Source: Nitrospiraceae bacterium | Lineage (GTDB): Bacteria; Nitrospirota; Nitrospiria; Nitrospirales; Nitrospiraceae | Direction: 5' to 3' | NCBI GenBank assembly: GCA_014534095.1 | Contig: JACVSD010000056.1 | Coordinates: 1-11,797 of the forward strand | Length of the DNA: 11,797 bases | Part shown: piece by piece, positions 5,371 through 11,797 of the stretch | Numbering within the stretch: the stretch's first letter is position 1 | How the letters are laid out: each line of letters begins with the position of its first letter | Translations under genes and position numbers: made by a program | Notes under the pieces: model-generated | What the model saw: the letters and a program-made list of their open reading frames with translations, nothing else | Databases searched by the model: none | Told to the model about the DNA's origin: nothing

Positions 5371-8088
5371 ATGCCTAATACGACCACAGACACCGTTCGT
5401 CTTACGATCGACGGCCATCAGGTCACGGTCCCGAAAGGGACCTTGGTCATCGAAGCGGCGCGGCGGGTCGGCGTCATGATTCCGCATTTTTGTTATCACC
5501 CGAAGCTCAAGCCGGATGCGAACTGCCGCATGTGCCTCGTCGAAGTCGAGAAAATGCCGAAGCTCCAGACGGCTTGTAGCACGCCGGTGGCCGAAGGCAT
5601 GAGCGTGCGCACCGCGACCACCGTGGTCCATGACGCCCATAAGTCCGTCCTCGAATTCATCCTGGCCAACCATCCGCTGGACTGTCCGGTGTGCGATCAA
5701 GGCGGCCGCTGTGACCTGCAAGACTTTTCTCATCAATATACGGCCACGAGCAGCCGCTTTGTCGAAACGAAGCGCATCTTCCCCAAGGAGTATTTCAGTC
5801 CGCTCATCGAAACGCAGATGAATCGCTGCGTGCAGTGCCTGCGTTGCGTCCGCTATTGCGACGAAGTGATGGACGTGAAGGCCCTCGCCCCGGTGGGCCG
5901 CGGCACCATGACGGAGATCAAGCACTTCGGGCCCCACCCGTTGGACTGCGAGTTCTGCGGCGGCTGCGTGCAGATCTGTCCGGTCGGCGCCATCACCAGT
6001 CGCCTCTCGATGTACGAATACCGGCCGTGGATGTTAAAACGCGCCGACACGATATGTGGCTATTGCGGAGACGGCTGTCAGATCACCGTCCAAATGAAGG
6101 ACCAGGAACTCGTCGAAGTCAATTCGGCTCATGGAGCCGGACGAAACAACGGCGATCTCTGTGCACGGGGGTTTTTCGGGTTCCATGCCGGCCATCATCC
6201 GGAACGGCTCACCCATCCCTTGGTGCGCCGTCACGGCGTGCTCACGCCAGCGACGTGGGAAGAAGCGTTGGAGTTCATCGCGGAACAGACCGGCATCCTC
6301 AAAGCCGCCCACGGCGGACAAAGTTTCGGGGGACTCATTTCCGGACGCTGCACCAACGAAGAACTGTATCTCTTCCAGAAATTCATGCGCATCGCGATTG
6401 GCACAAACAACGTCGACAGCAGTGCCCGTTATGGGCATCTCAACGGGGTCCAGGCCATGCGGCGGGTCCAGGGCACCCACCGGTGGACCGTCAGCTTCGA
6501 CGACATCCTCTCCGCCGACGTGCTGTTGCTGGTGGGGACGAACATTACGGAATCGAATCCGATCACGGGGCTCAAGGTCAAAGAAGCCGTCAAGAAGCGG
6601 CATGCTCGCCTCATAACGATTGAAGCACTGGAGCCGGCGATCGATGCGATCAGCAACATCGCCAACCTCTCGTCGCACCATTTTGCCGTCCAGACCTCGT
6701 ACCTCCGCAATGCGGTTCTCGGGCTACTCAAAGCGGTCGTCGATCAGCAGCTGGTTCAGCCGGACCTCGAGCAGGCCCACCCAGCTTACGTGCAGGCAAT
6801 TACAGGGGCGCTTGAGCGGATGTCCTGGGAAGATGTGGCGGCGGCCACCGGCATGGACCGATCGGCCTGGCTGGACGCAGCCAAGGTCCTGGCGACCGGT
6901 CGGCGGGTCATCGTGCTGGCCGGGCAAGGTCTCCTGCGCAGCCAGGCCGGCTACACCGGTTCCATGAACCTGCTCGACCTGTTGCTCCTTACGGGAAAAC
7001 TGGATCAGCCGGGATGTGGGTTTGCTCCCCTGGCGGAAGAGAATAACGACCAGGGTGCGATCGAGATGGGCGCCGCCGCCGAATTCCTGCCGGGCCTCTG
7101 TGATATCGCGGATCGCACCGTCCGGGACCGCCTGATGACATTATGGGGAGACGAGCCGCCGGCGAATGGCGGAGCATCCCTGGTCGAAATGCTGGACCGG
7201 GCTGGCGCGGGCCTCCTCAAAGCCATGTTCATCGTCGGGGAGAACCCCGTGGCGAGCCTCCCGGCCCAAGTGCAAGCCGAAGCCTCGTTGCGCAAACTGG
7301 ATCTCCTGGTCTGTCAGGAGTTGTTTCTCACGGAAACGGCCGCGCTGGCCCATGTGGTCCTGCCGGCGGCGTCCTCAATGGAGAAAAGTGGCACCTTCAC
7401 CAATACGGAAGGGCACGTGCAGGCGATTCGACCGGCAGTGGAGCCGGCTGGAGAAAGCCGACCCGACTGGGAAGTGTTCGCAGCGCTGGCCGTGCTCATG
7501 GATTCGCCGTTCGAGTACGCGGACAGTAAAGACATTCTGAAAGAAATCCGCAGTCTCATTCCGGGCTATGCGTCGCTCGGGCCGGCGCCGGTCTTGCCCA
7601 AAGCCGATGACGCCACGATGGACCGGTATCTGACGGCCGGGCATCAACAGGACCTGGCACCCCGATATACGTTGGAGGCGCCGACGCCTCACCCCGAGGG
7701 GTCCCTGCAGCTGGAACTCGTACAGAGTCTGTTTCACTCGGGCAAACTCTCGACCCGCTCAAAAGGCCTTGTGCAGATCGAAGGCACGGGAGCGCTGCGC
7801 ATGAGTCCCCGCGATGCGGCTCGCTGGGCGCTCAGGGATGGCGACCGCGTGCGTCTGTCGAATGCCCGTGGGGAGTTGGTCGCGCCGGTCAAGGTCGTTG
7901 GACGCGTGCCGGAAGGTCTGGTCTGGTTTCCCGACCACTTCGGCCAAGCCGCCATCCACTTGTTTGATTGTAGCATCGACCCGGTCACCCGCGTACCGGC
8001 TTTTCGGACGACGGCGGTATCGATGGTGAAAATCCATGAGCAGAGCACCGCGAATCTGACGTTAACTGAGGGGAGTCATCGTGACTGA
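5371..8088 (+). CDS. nuoG: NADH-quinone oxidoreductase subunit G (NuoG), with N7 cluster site
   Basis: A 905-residue 75-kDa homologue carrying the iron-sulfur relay of the NADH module. Ligands seen in order: 2Fe-2S N1b C41, C52, C55, C69; the His-ligated cluster H101, C105, C108, C114; two 4Fe-4S sets C153/C156/C159/C163 and C193/C196/C199/C203; and a fourth set C229/C232/C236/C264. The last set has the CxxCxxxC-x27-C spacing of cluster N7, which only some bacteria keep. From about residue 225 the protein resembles molybdopterin oxidoreductases (GYCGDGCQ, GDLCARG), ending in a dinucleotide-binding-like domain at about 775-880. In complex I no molybdenum cofactor is bound there. Length is close to E. 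coli NuoG (about 908). ATG 5371 is preferred over TTG 5368. It has no SD and may depend on coupling from nuoF. The end overlaps nuoH by 8 bases. Confidence 0.98.
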   Translation: MPNTTTDTVRLTIDGHQVTVPKGTLVIEAARRVGVMIPHFCYHPKLKPDANCRMCLVEVEKMPKLQTACSTPVAEGMSVRTATTVVHDAHKSVLEFILANHPLDCPVCDQGGRCDLQDFSHQYTATSSRFVETKRIFPKEYFSPLIETQMNRCVQCLRCVRYCDEVMDVKALAPVGRGTMTEIKHFGPHPLDCEFCGGCVQICPVGAITSRLSMYEYRPWMLKRADTICGYCGDGCQITVQMKDQELVEVNSAHGAGRNNGDLCARGFFGFHAGHHPERLTHPLVRRHGVLTPATWEEALEFIAEQTGILKAAHGGQSFGGLISGRCTNEELYLFQKFMRIAIGTNNVDSSARYGHLNGVQAMRRVQGTHRWTVSFDDILSADVLLLVGTNITESNPITGLKVKEAVKKRHARLITIEALEPAIDAISNIANLSSHHFAVQTSYLRNAVLGLLKAVVDQQLVQPDLEQAHPAYVQAITGALERMSWEDVAAATGMDRSAWLDAAKVLATGRRVIVLAGQGLLRSQAGYTGSMNLLDLLLLTGKLDQPGCGFAPLAEENNDQGAIEMGAAAEFLPGLCDIADRTVRDRLMTLWGDEPPANGGASLVEMLDRAGAGLLKAMFIVGENPVASLPAQVQAEASLRKLDLLVCQELFLTETAALAHVVLPAASSMEKSGTFTNTEGHVQAIRPAVEPAGESRPDWEVFAALAVLMDSPFEYADSKDILKEIRSLIPGYASLGPAPVLPKADDATMDRYLTAGHQQDLAPRYTLEAPTPHPEGSLQLELVQSLFHSGKLSTRSKGLVQIEGTGALRMSPRDAARWALRDGDRVRLSNARGELVAPVKVVGRVPEGLVWFPDHFGQAAIHLFDCSIDPVTRVPAFRTTAVSMVKIHEQSTANLTLTEGSHRD
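8068..8075 (+). promoter_or_regulatory. Strong ribosome-binding site deciding the GTG start of nuoH
   Basis: GAGGGGAG lies five bases before GTG 8081 and inside the 3' end of nuoG. It is one of the best Shine-Dalgarno matches in the window and fixes the GTG start despite the 8-base overlap with nuoG. Confidence 0.7.
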
Positions 8089-9157
8089 AATCGGTCTACG
8101 CCTTGCTGTGTCCCTTGCCCAGATCGCCGCCGTCATGGGCATTGTGATGTTGACGGTCATGATCCTGACGCTGGCCGAACGCAAGGTGCTGGGATGGATG
8201 CAAGACCGCATGGGGCCCATGGAAGTCGGTCCCTACGGGATACTGCAACCCATCGCCGATGGACTGAAGCTCTTTTTCAAGGAAGACATCGTGCCGGCCG
8301 GCGCGAACAAATTTCTGTTCAGCCTCGCGCCGATTCTGGCCATGGTGCCGGCACTGATCGGCTTCGCCGTCATTCCGTTCGGGCCGGACCGCACGCTCGA
8401 AGTTTTCGGCCTGACCATCAAGCCCTTCGTCATCAGCGATATCAACATCGGCATCCTGTATATCCTTGCCTTCACCTCCATCGGGGCCTACGGCATCATC
8501 CTCGGCGGGTGGGCTTCCAACAGCAAATATTCGCTTCTCGGCGGCCTACGGTCGGCCGCTCAAATCATCAGCTATGAATTGAATGTGGGATTGGCCATCG
8601 TCGGCGTCTTGCTGATGGCCGGCTCCTTGAGCCTGGTGAAGATTACGGAGGCTCAGGCGGGAGGCTTTTGGCATTGGTACGTCTTTGCCTTTCCCGCACC
8701 ACAAATCTTTGCGTTCGTGGTGTACGTCATCTCGGCCGTGGCGGAAACGAACCGCGTGCCGTTCGACTTGCCGGAAGCGGAAAGCGAGCTGGTCGCCGGC
8801 TTCTTTACGGAGTACAGCGGCATGCGCTTCGCGTTTTTCTTCATCGCCGAGTATGCGAACATGGTCCTCGTGTCGTGCGTCGCCGCCGCCTTGTTCCTGG
8901 GCGGCTGGAATGCGCCCTATCCCGGCACGATCCTGGGGCATCTGGGCTTAGAATCGCTGTCCTGGGCTGAAGGCGTCGCCTGGTTCACCGTCAAAGTCTA
9001 CGGCTTTCTGTTTCTGTTCTTTTGGCTGCGCGCCACGCTGCCCCGGCTGCGTTATGATCAGCTTATGAAATTCGGGTGGAAGGTCATGTTGCCCATCGCC
9101 CTCGGCAATATCATCGTGACTGCCATCGCGGTCTATATTTACAATCAAATGCAGTAG
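8081..9157 (+). CDS. nuoH: NADH-quinone oxidoreductase subunit H (NuoH)
   Basis: A 358-residue multi-span membrane subunit (ND1 homologue) that links the quinone pocket to the proton-pumping arm. About eight hydrophobic segments can be seen. Family signatures are AERKVLGWMQDRMGP at 32-46, GPYGILQPIADGLKLFFKED at 50-69, and ETNRVPFDLPEAESEL at 222-237 followed by EYSGMRFAFFFIAEYANM at 244-261. These acidic loops line the quinone access channel in known structures. Many homologues have GPNRVGP where this protein has GPMEVGP. The GTG start at 8081 is supported by the GAGGGGAG ribosome site and by the normal short N-terminus before the first helix. The TAG stop at 9155-9157 is 11 bases before nuoI. 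Confidence 0.98.
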   Translation: MTEIGLRLAVSLAQIAAVMGIVMLTVMILTLAERKVLGWMQDRMGPMEVGPYGILQPIADGLKLFFKEDIVPAGANKFLFSLAPILAMVPALIGFAVIPFGPDRTLEVFGLTIKPFVISDINIGILYILAFTSIGAYGIILGGWASNSKYSLLGGLRSAAQIISYELNVGLAIVGVLLMAGSLSLVKITEAQAGGFWHWYVFAFPAPQIFAFVVYVISAVAETNRVPFDLPEAESELVAGFFTEYSGMRFAFFFIAEYANMVLVSCVAAALFLGGWNAPYPGTILGHLGLESLSWAEGVAWFTVKVYGFLFLFFWLRATLPRLRYDQLMKFGWKVMLPIALGNIIVTAIAVYIYNQMQ

Positions 9158-9168
9158 CGAACACGGCT

Positions 9169-9735
9169 ATGGCGCAGGCACCGACACAGCAACGCCGCTC
9201 CTTCACCAGCTGGCTCAAGACCATCACGTTCTACGAGATTCTCGTGGGCATGAAGGCCACGCTATCGCATTTGATCCATTACCAACCCATCACGCTGCAG
9301 TACCCGCATGAGAAACGCACCTTGCCGGACAACTATCGCGGCATGCTGGCGCTGCTGCGCTACGACGATGGAACCGAAAAGTGCGTGGGCTGCGATCTCT
9401 GCGAAGCGGCCTGCCCCTCCCGGGTCATTCGAGTGGTCAGCGCCGAAGTGCCGGGCGAGCCGACGAAACGCTATTCGAAAGAGTATTACATGGACATGAC
9501 CCGTTGCCTATTTTGCGGCATGTGCGTCGAGGCCTGTCCCGTCGACGCGCTGGGCATGACCAGAGAGTTTGAATGGGCGGTGTACGACAAGCGACAGCTC
9601 CATTTGAACAAGCAACAATTGCTGGCGATCGGCGATCGCTCGTTCCCGGTGCGCGAAAAGCGCCTCGAGTTGCAGCATCCGAATGTGGCGTTCTTCAACG
9701 TCCCCTATAAGCACGTACCGCAAAAACCGAGCTAA
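9169..9735 (+). CDS. nuoI: NADH-quinone oxidoreductase subunit I (NuoI), two 4Fe-4S clusters
   Basis: A 188-residue ferredoxin-like subunit (TYKY homologue) that carries electrons from NuoG towards N2 in NuoB. Two CxxCxxCxxxCP motifs bind N6a and N6b: C72, C75, C78, C82 and C113, C116, C119, C123. The amphipathic N-terminal region SFTSWLKTITFYEILVGM fits the membrane-surface helix of the family. Length is near E. coli NuoI (180). The frame is open further upstream into nuoH, but ATG 9169 is the first start after the nuoH stop and gives the usual N-terminus. The upstream bases have no clear Shine-Dalgarno sequence, so coupling from nuoH is likely. A 62-base spacer follows. Confidence 0.97.
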   Translation: MAQAPTQQRRSFTSWLKTITFYEILVGMKATLSHLIHYQPITLQYPHEKRTLPDNYRGMLALLRYDDGTEKCVGCDLCEAACPSRVIRVVSAEVPGEPTKRYSKEYYMDMTRCLFCGMCVEACPVDALGMTREFEWAVYDKRQLHLNKQQLLAIGDRSFPVREKRLELQHPNVAFFNVPYKHVPQKPS

Positions 9736-9756
9736 TCAGAGAGCATCATTGGGCGG

Positions 9757-9779
9757 GCACCGGATCCGGGCTCCGGCGC
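9757..9779 (+). other. Hairpin in the nuoI-nuoJ spacer
   Basis: G57-C58 and CCGGA (9760-9764) pair with TCCGG (9772-9776) and G78-C79, with one A-C mismatch and a 7-base loop. CCGGATCCGG at 9760-9769 is also a perfect palindrome and gives an alternative fold. No T-run follows, so it is not an intrinsic terminator. It sits 7 bases before the GAGGA ribosome site of nuoJ and could mark an mRNA processing point or tune nuoJ translation. Neither role is shown. Confidence 0.4.
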
Positions 9780-9797
9780 GTGGATGAGGATTGGACC

Positions 9798-10316
9798 GTG
9801 GGGCAGATTTTTTTCGGGTACTTCGCTGCAATCATCGTGCTGACAGCCGTCTTGGTGGTCGCACTGAAAAATCCGGTCTATAGCGCGCTCTCCCTCCTCA
9901 TCATGTTTTTTCATGTCGCCGGGCTCTATATTACGCTCCATGCCGAATTCTTGGCGGCAGTCCAGATCATCGTCTATGCGGGCGCCATTCTGGTGCTGTA
10001 TCTCTTTGTCGTCATGCTGCTTAATGTCAAGCGGGAGGACCGCTACCACAGCCAGTGGCGGATGGCGACGTTGGTGTGCGTCCCTCTGCTGATCGAATTT
10101 GTCGTCTTGCTCGCCGGCAGCGCCGCCACCGAGCGATTAGACAAGACTGTCCGGGCGGTCGGCGAGGCGGGTAGCGGAGATAATACGCTGGCCATCGGGG
10201 AAGCGCTCTTCTCGACCTACCTCTTCCCCTTTGAGGTCGCCTCGCTCATTCTCCTGGTCGCCATGATCGGCGCCATCATCCTCGCCAAAAAGGACATGGG
10301 AGGACGGGAAGCATGA
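9798..10316 (+). CDS. nuoJ: NADH-quinone oxidoreductase subunit J (NuoJ)
   Basis: A 172-residue membrane subunit (ND6 homologue) with about five hydrophobic segments. The conserved third helix AEFLAAVQIIVYAGAILVLY (49-68) includes Y60, matching the Tyr at the pi-bulge of this helix in known complex I structures. The last helix (about 138-165) is hydrophobic and ends in AKKDMGGREA. Two GTG starts are possible. I prefer 9798, because GAGGA at 9786-9790 lies seven bases upstream and it gives the common MGQIFFGYFAA-like N-terminus. GTG 9780 would add six polar residues and has no ribosome site. The stop TGA forms ATGA with a possible small ORF start at 10313. Confidence 0.95.
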   Translation: MGQIFFGYFAAIIVLTAVLVVALKNPVYSALSLLIMFFHVAGLYITLHAEFLAAVQIIVYAGAILVLYLFVVMLLNVKREDRYHSQWRMATLVCVPLLIEFVVLLAGSAATERLDKTVRAVGEAGSGDNTLAIGEALFSTYLFPFEVASLILLVAMIGAIILAKKDMGGREA

Positions 10317-10411
10317 GTGGCCATGCGTCATGGTCGAGCGGTTCAGGGGCGATCCGCTTCTGCTCCCCACCGGTCACCCGTCACGCACCACGCATCACGG
10401 GCACTTCATGA
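10313..10411 (+). other. Possible 32-codon small ORF bridging nuoJ and nuoK
   Basis: ATG 10313 overlaps the nuoJ stop as ATGA. It is preceded by GGGAGGA (10298-10304) at 8 bases, a better ribosome site than that of any nuo start in the window except nuoH. The frame runs through the heptamer array and ends at TGA 10409-10411, overlapping the nuoK ATG again as ATGA. The predicted peptide is Ser/Pro/His-rich and matches nothing I know. The site may be a relic of a former nuoJ-nuoK ATGA junction that was separated by inserted spacer DNA, or a translated linker that delivers ribosomes to nuoK. Chance is also possible. Confidence 0.3.
10374..10401 (+). repeat. Four TCACGCA-type heptamers before nuoK
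   Basis: Four heptamers lie in tandem: TCACCCG first, then TCACGCA and CCACGCA, and TCACGGG last. The array ends exactly 6 bases before the nuoK ATG (10408), as the array before nuoA ends 6 bases before its ATG with the same last unit. It fills most of the 3' part of the 91-base nuoJ-nuoK spacer. Confidence 0.6.
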
Positions 10412-10713
10412 CGGTGCCAGTATCCTACTATCTCATCTTGAGCGCAGTCGTGTTCCTCACGGGGGTGGCCGGCGTGCTGATCCGGCGCAACATTATCGCG
10501 ATCCTTTTGTCGGTTGAACTGATGCTGAATGCCACGAATATCAACTTCGTAGCCTTCTCAGAACATCTTCAAGATCTCGGCGGTCAGGTTTTCGTCTTTT
10601 TCGCGCTAACCGTGGCGGCAGCCGAAGTGGCGGTAGGCCTCGCCATCATCATCGCCCTCCACCGGTCGAGGTCCACGATCAACGTGGAAGAATTCAATCT
10701 TATGAAGTGGTAA
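10408..10713 (+). CDS. nuoK: NADH-quinone oxidoreductase subunit K (NuoK)
   Basis: A 101-residue membrane subunit (ND4L homologue) with three helices at about 6-26, 29-49 and 60-84. The two buried glutamates needed for proton pumping in E. coli NuoK (E36, E72) appear as E37 in SVELMLNA and E73 in AAAEVAVGLAII. Start: ATG 10408 gives the standard length and the typical VPVSYYLILSA N-terminus. An in-frame ATG at 10330 would add 26 residues encoded by the heptamer spacer, and I reject it. There is no good Shine-Dalgarno sequence at 10408, only the GGG of the last heptamer. nuoL starts eight bases after the stop. Confidence 0.97.
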   Translation: MTVPVSYYLILSAVVFLTGVAGVLIRRNIIAILLSVELMLNATNINFVAFSEHLQDLGGQVFVFFALTVAAAEVAVGLAIIIALHRSRSTINVEEFNLMKW

Positions 10714-10721
10714 CCCGTCCT

Positions 10722-11797
10722 ATGTATGTGGCGCTGATCCCCCTGCTTCCGCTGGCCGCCTTCCTCATCCTGGGGTTGGCCGGCTCGCGCATCAAAGACC
10801 GGGCCCATCTTGTGGCGGTTCCGGCCGTGCTGCTCTCCTGCGCGCTCTCGCTCGGAGCGTTTCTCGAGGTGGCTCGTGGATCGGTCCTGTCCGTTCCCCT
10901 TTACACCTGGCTCACCTCCGGACATCTGGACATCCATATCGGGCTCTACATCGACCGGCTCACCGCCGTAATGCTCTTGCTCGTCACGATTGTCAGCTCG
11001 CTCGTACACGTGTACACGATCGGCTACATGCAGGGGGATGCCGGGTACGCCCGGTTCTTCAGCTACATCGCGCTCTTTACGTTCTCGATGTTGATGCTCG
11101 TGCTGGCCGACAACCTGCTCCAGCTCTTCGTGTTTTGGGAAGCCGTCGGGCTCTGTTCGTATCTGCTCATCGGGCATTGGTACGAACGGGCACCGGCCTG
11201 TGCCGCGGCGACGAAGGCGTTCCTCGTCAATCGCGTGGGCGATTTCGGCTTTCTGCTGGGCCTCTTGCTGGTCTGGTACAGCTTCGGGACGTTGAACTAC
11301 CTCGAAATCTTCCCCGCCGCGCATCAAGCGCCCGATCTGACGATGAACCTGCTGGCGTCTTTTGGCGGCAGCTGGACGGTCTCCCTGTTTACCGTGATCT
11401 GCCTGTTGCTCTTTACCGGTGCCATCGGAAAATCGGCGCAGGTGCCGCTCCATGTGTGGCTACCTGATGCCATGGAAGGCCCCACGCCTATTTCCGCCTT
11501 GATTCACGCCGCGACGATGGTCACGGCCGGGGTCTTCATGGTGGCGCGGCTGGCTCCGCTCTACAACTTGTCTCCGGTGGCCATGGATGCGGTAGCCTTG
11601 GTGGGTGGCGCGACCATGATTCTCGGGGCCACCATTGCGCTGACCCAAACCGACATCAAGCGCATCGTCGCCTACTCCACGGTCAGCCAGCTGGGGTACA
11701 TGGTCATGGCCTGCGGCCTCGGCGCCTATGCCTCTGGGATGTATCACCTGCTGACGCATGGCGCATTCAAGGCCCTGCTGTTCCTCGGGTGCGGCTC
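10722..11797 (+). CDS. nuoL: NADH-quinone oxidoreductase subunit L (NuoL), 3' truncated by the window
   Basis: ATG 10722 opens a frame of 358 codons plus two bases that runs off the window with no stop. The full protein should be about 600-650 residues. It is the distal antiporter-like proton-pumping subunit (ND5 homologue). Multiple hydrophobic helices are visible. Key charged residues are present: E140 in FVFWEAVGLCSYLLIG, K237 in GAIGKSAQVPLHVWLPDA, H262 in SALIHAATMVTAG, and H342, H346 and K350 in YHLLTHGAFKALLF. These correspond to E144, K229, H254, H334, H338 and K342 of E. coli NuoL. The C-terminal helices and the lateral helix lie outside the window. The ribosome site is weak (a GAAGTGG about 11 bases upstream at the end of nuoK), which suggests coupling. 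nuoM and nuoN would be expected downstream. Confidence 0.97.
   Translation, partial: MYVALIPLLPLAAFLILGLAGSRIKDRAHLVAVPAVLLSCALSLGAFLEVARGSVLSVPLYTWLTSGHLDIHIGLYIDRLTAVMLLLVTIVSSLVHVYTIGYMQGDAGYARFFSYIALFTFSMLMLVLADNLLQLFVFWEAVGLCSYLLIGHWYERAPACAAATKAFLVNRVGDFGFLLGLLLVWYSFGTLNYLEIFPAAHQAPDLTMNLLASFGGSWTVSLFTVICLLLFTGAIGKSAQVPLHVWLPDAMEGPTPISALIHAATMVTAGVFMVARLAPLYNLSPVAMDAVALVGGATMILGATIALTQTDIKRIVAYSTVSQLGYMVMACGLGAYASGMYHLLTHGAFKALLFLGCG

Noticed and set aside
5835..6623. A 262-codon + strand frame inside nuoG
   Set aside because: It overlaps the cluster-binding region of NuoG in another frame, and its Arg-rich product is typical of an out-of-frame GC-rich reading.
10330..10407. A 26-residue N-terminal extension of NuoK starting at ATG 10330
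   Set aside because: It would be encoded by the repeat-bearing spacer and has no ribosome site. NuoK of the standard length starts at 10408.
10584..11453. A 289-codon open frame on the - strand opposite nuoK and nuoL
   Set aside because: The + strand codes for clear NuoK and NuoL with all key residues. The antisense product is a highly charged, low-complexity shadow.

Overview
The window is one stretch of a respiratory complex I (NADH:quinone oxidoreductase, NDH-1) operon. All genes lie on the + strand and are tightly packed, in the order nuoA, B, C, D, E, F, G, H, I, J, K, L. A MidA/NDUFAF7-family methyltransferase gene sits directly upstream. Both ends are cut: the methyltransferase lacks its N-terminal part and nuoL runs off the right edge. 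The DNA is GC-rich. The NuoCD-type fusion, the 14-subunit gene order and the style of the proteins suggest a Gram-negative bacterium, most likely Nitrospirota (Nitrospira-like). That placement is my impression of the sequences and has not been tested by search.

Layout: 2-637 methyltransferase (partial); 722-1093 nuoA; 1236-1715 nuoB; 1715-2044 nuoC N-terminal part; 2069-3469 nuoC C-terminal segment fused to nuoD; 3466-4014 nuoE; 4019-5326 nuoF; 5371-8088 nuoG; 8081-9157 nuoH; 9169-9735 nuoI; 9798-10316 nuoJ; 10408-10713 nuoK; 10722-end nuoL. NuoEFG form the NADH-oxidising module, NuoBCDI carry electrons to the quinone site, and NuoAHJKL are membrane proton-pumping or coupling subunits. The ligands for the iron-sulfur clusters N1a, N1b, N2, N3, N4/N5/N6-type and N7 are all visible. 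There is no gene-free stretch longer than 300 bases.

The most striking anomaly is at 2042-2068. A NuoCD fusion reading frame of about 584 codons is open except for two stops, TAA and TAG, nine bases apart, plus a Tyr at a conserved Asp. All three can be explained by G-to-T changes at GAN codons of the conserved NuoC motif ERExxDM. Both halves stay in the same frame. This is either a very recent disruption or split of an essential subunit, or a local sequence error.

Other points of interest are three sets of TCACNNN heptamers that sit immediately before the SD-poor starts of nuoA, nuoG and nuoK, with the same terminal unit and 6-base spacing at nuoA and nuoK. Four short reading frames also begin at or near one gene's stop and end over the next gene's start. 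The methyltransferase is placed next to an operon whose NuoD keeps the arginine that NDUFAF7 methylates in human complex I. I do not see a wholly new system: the window is a conserved core operon with unusual spacers and one broken gene.
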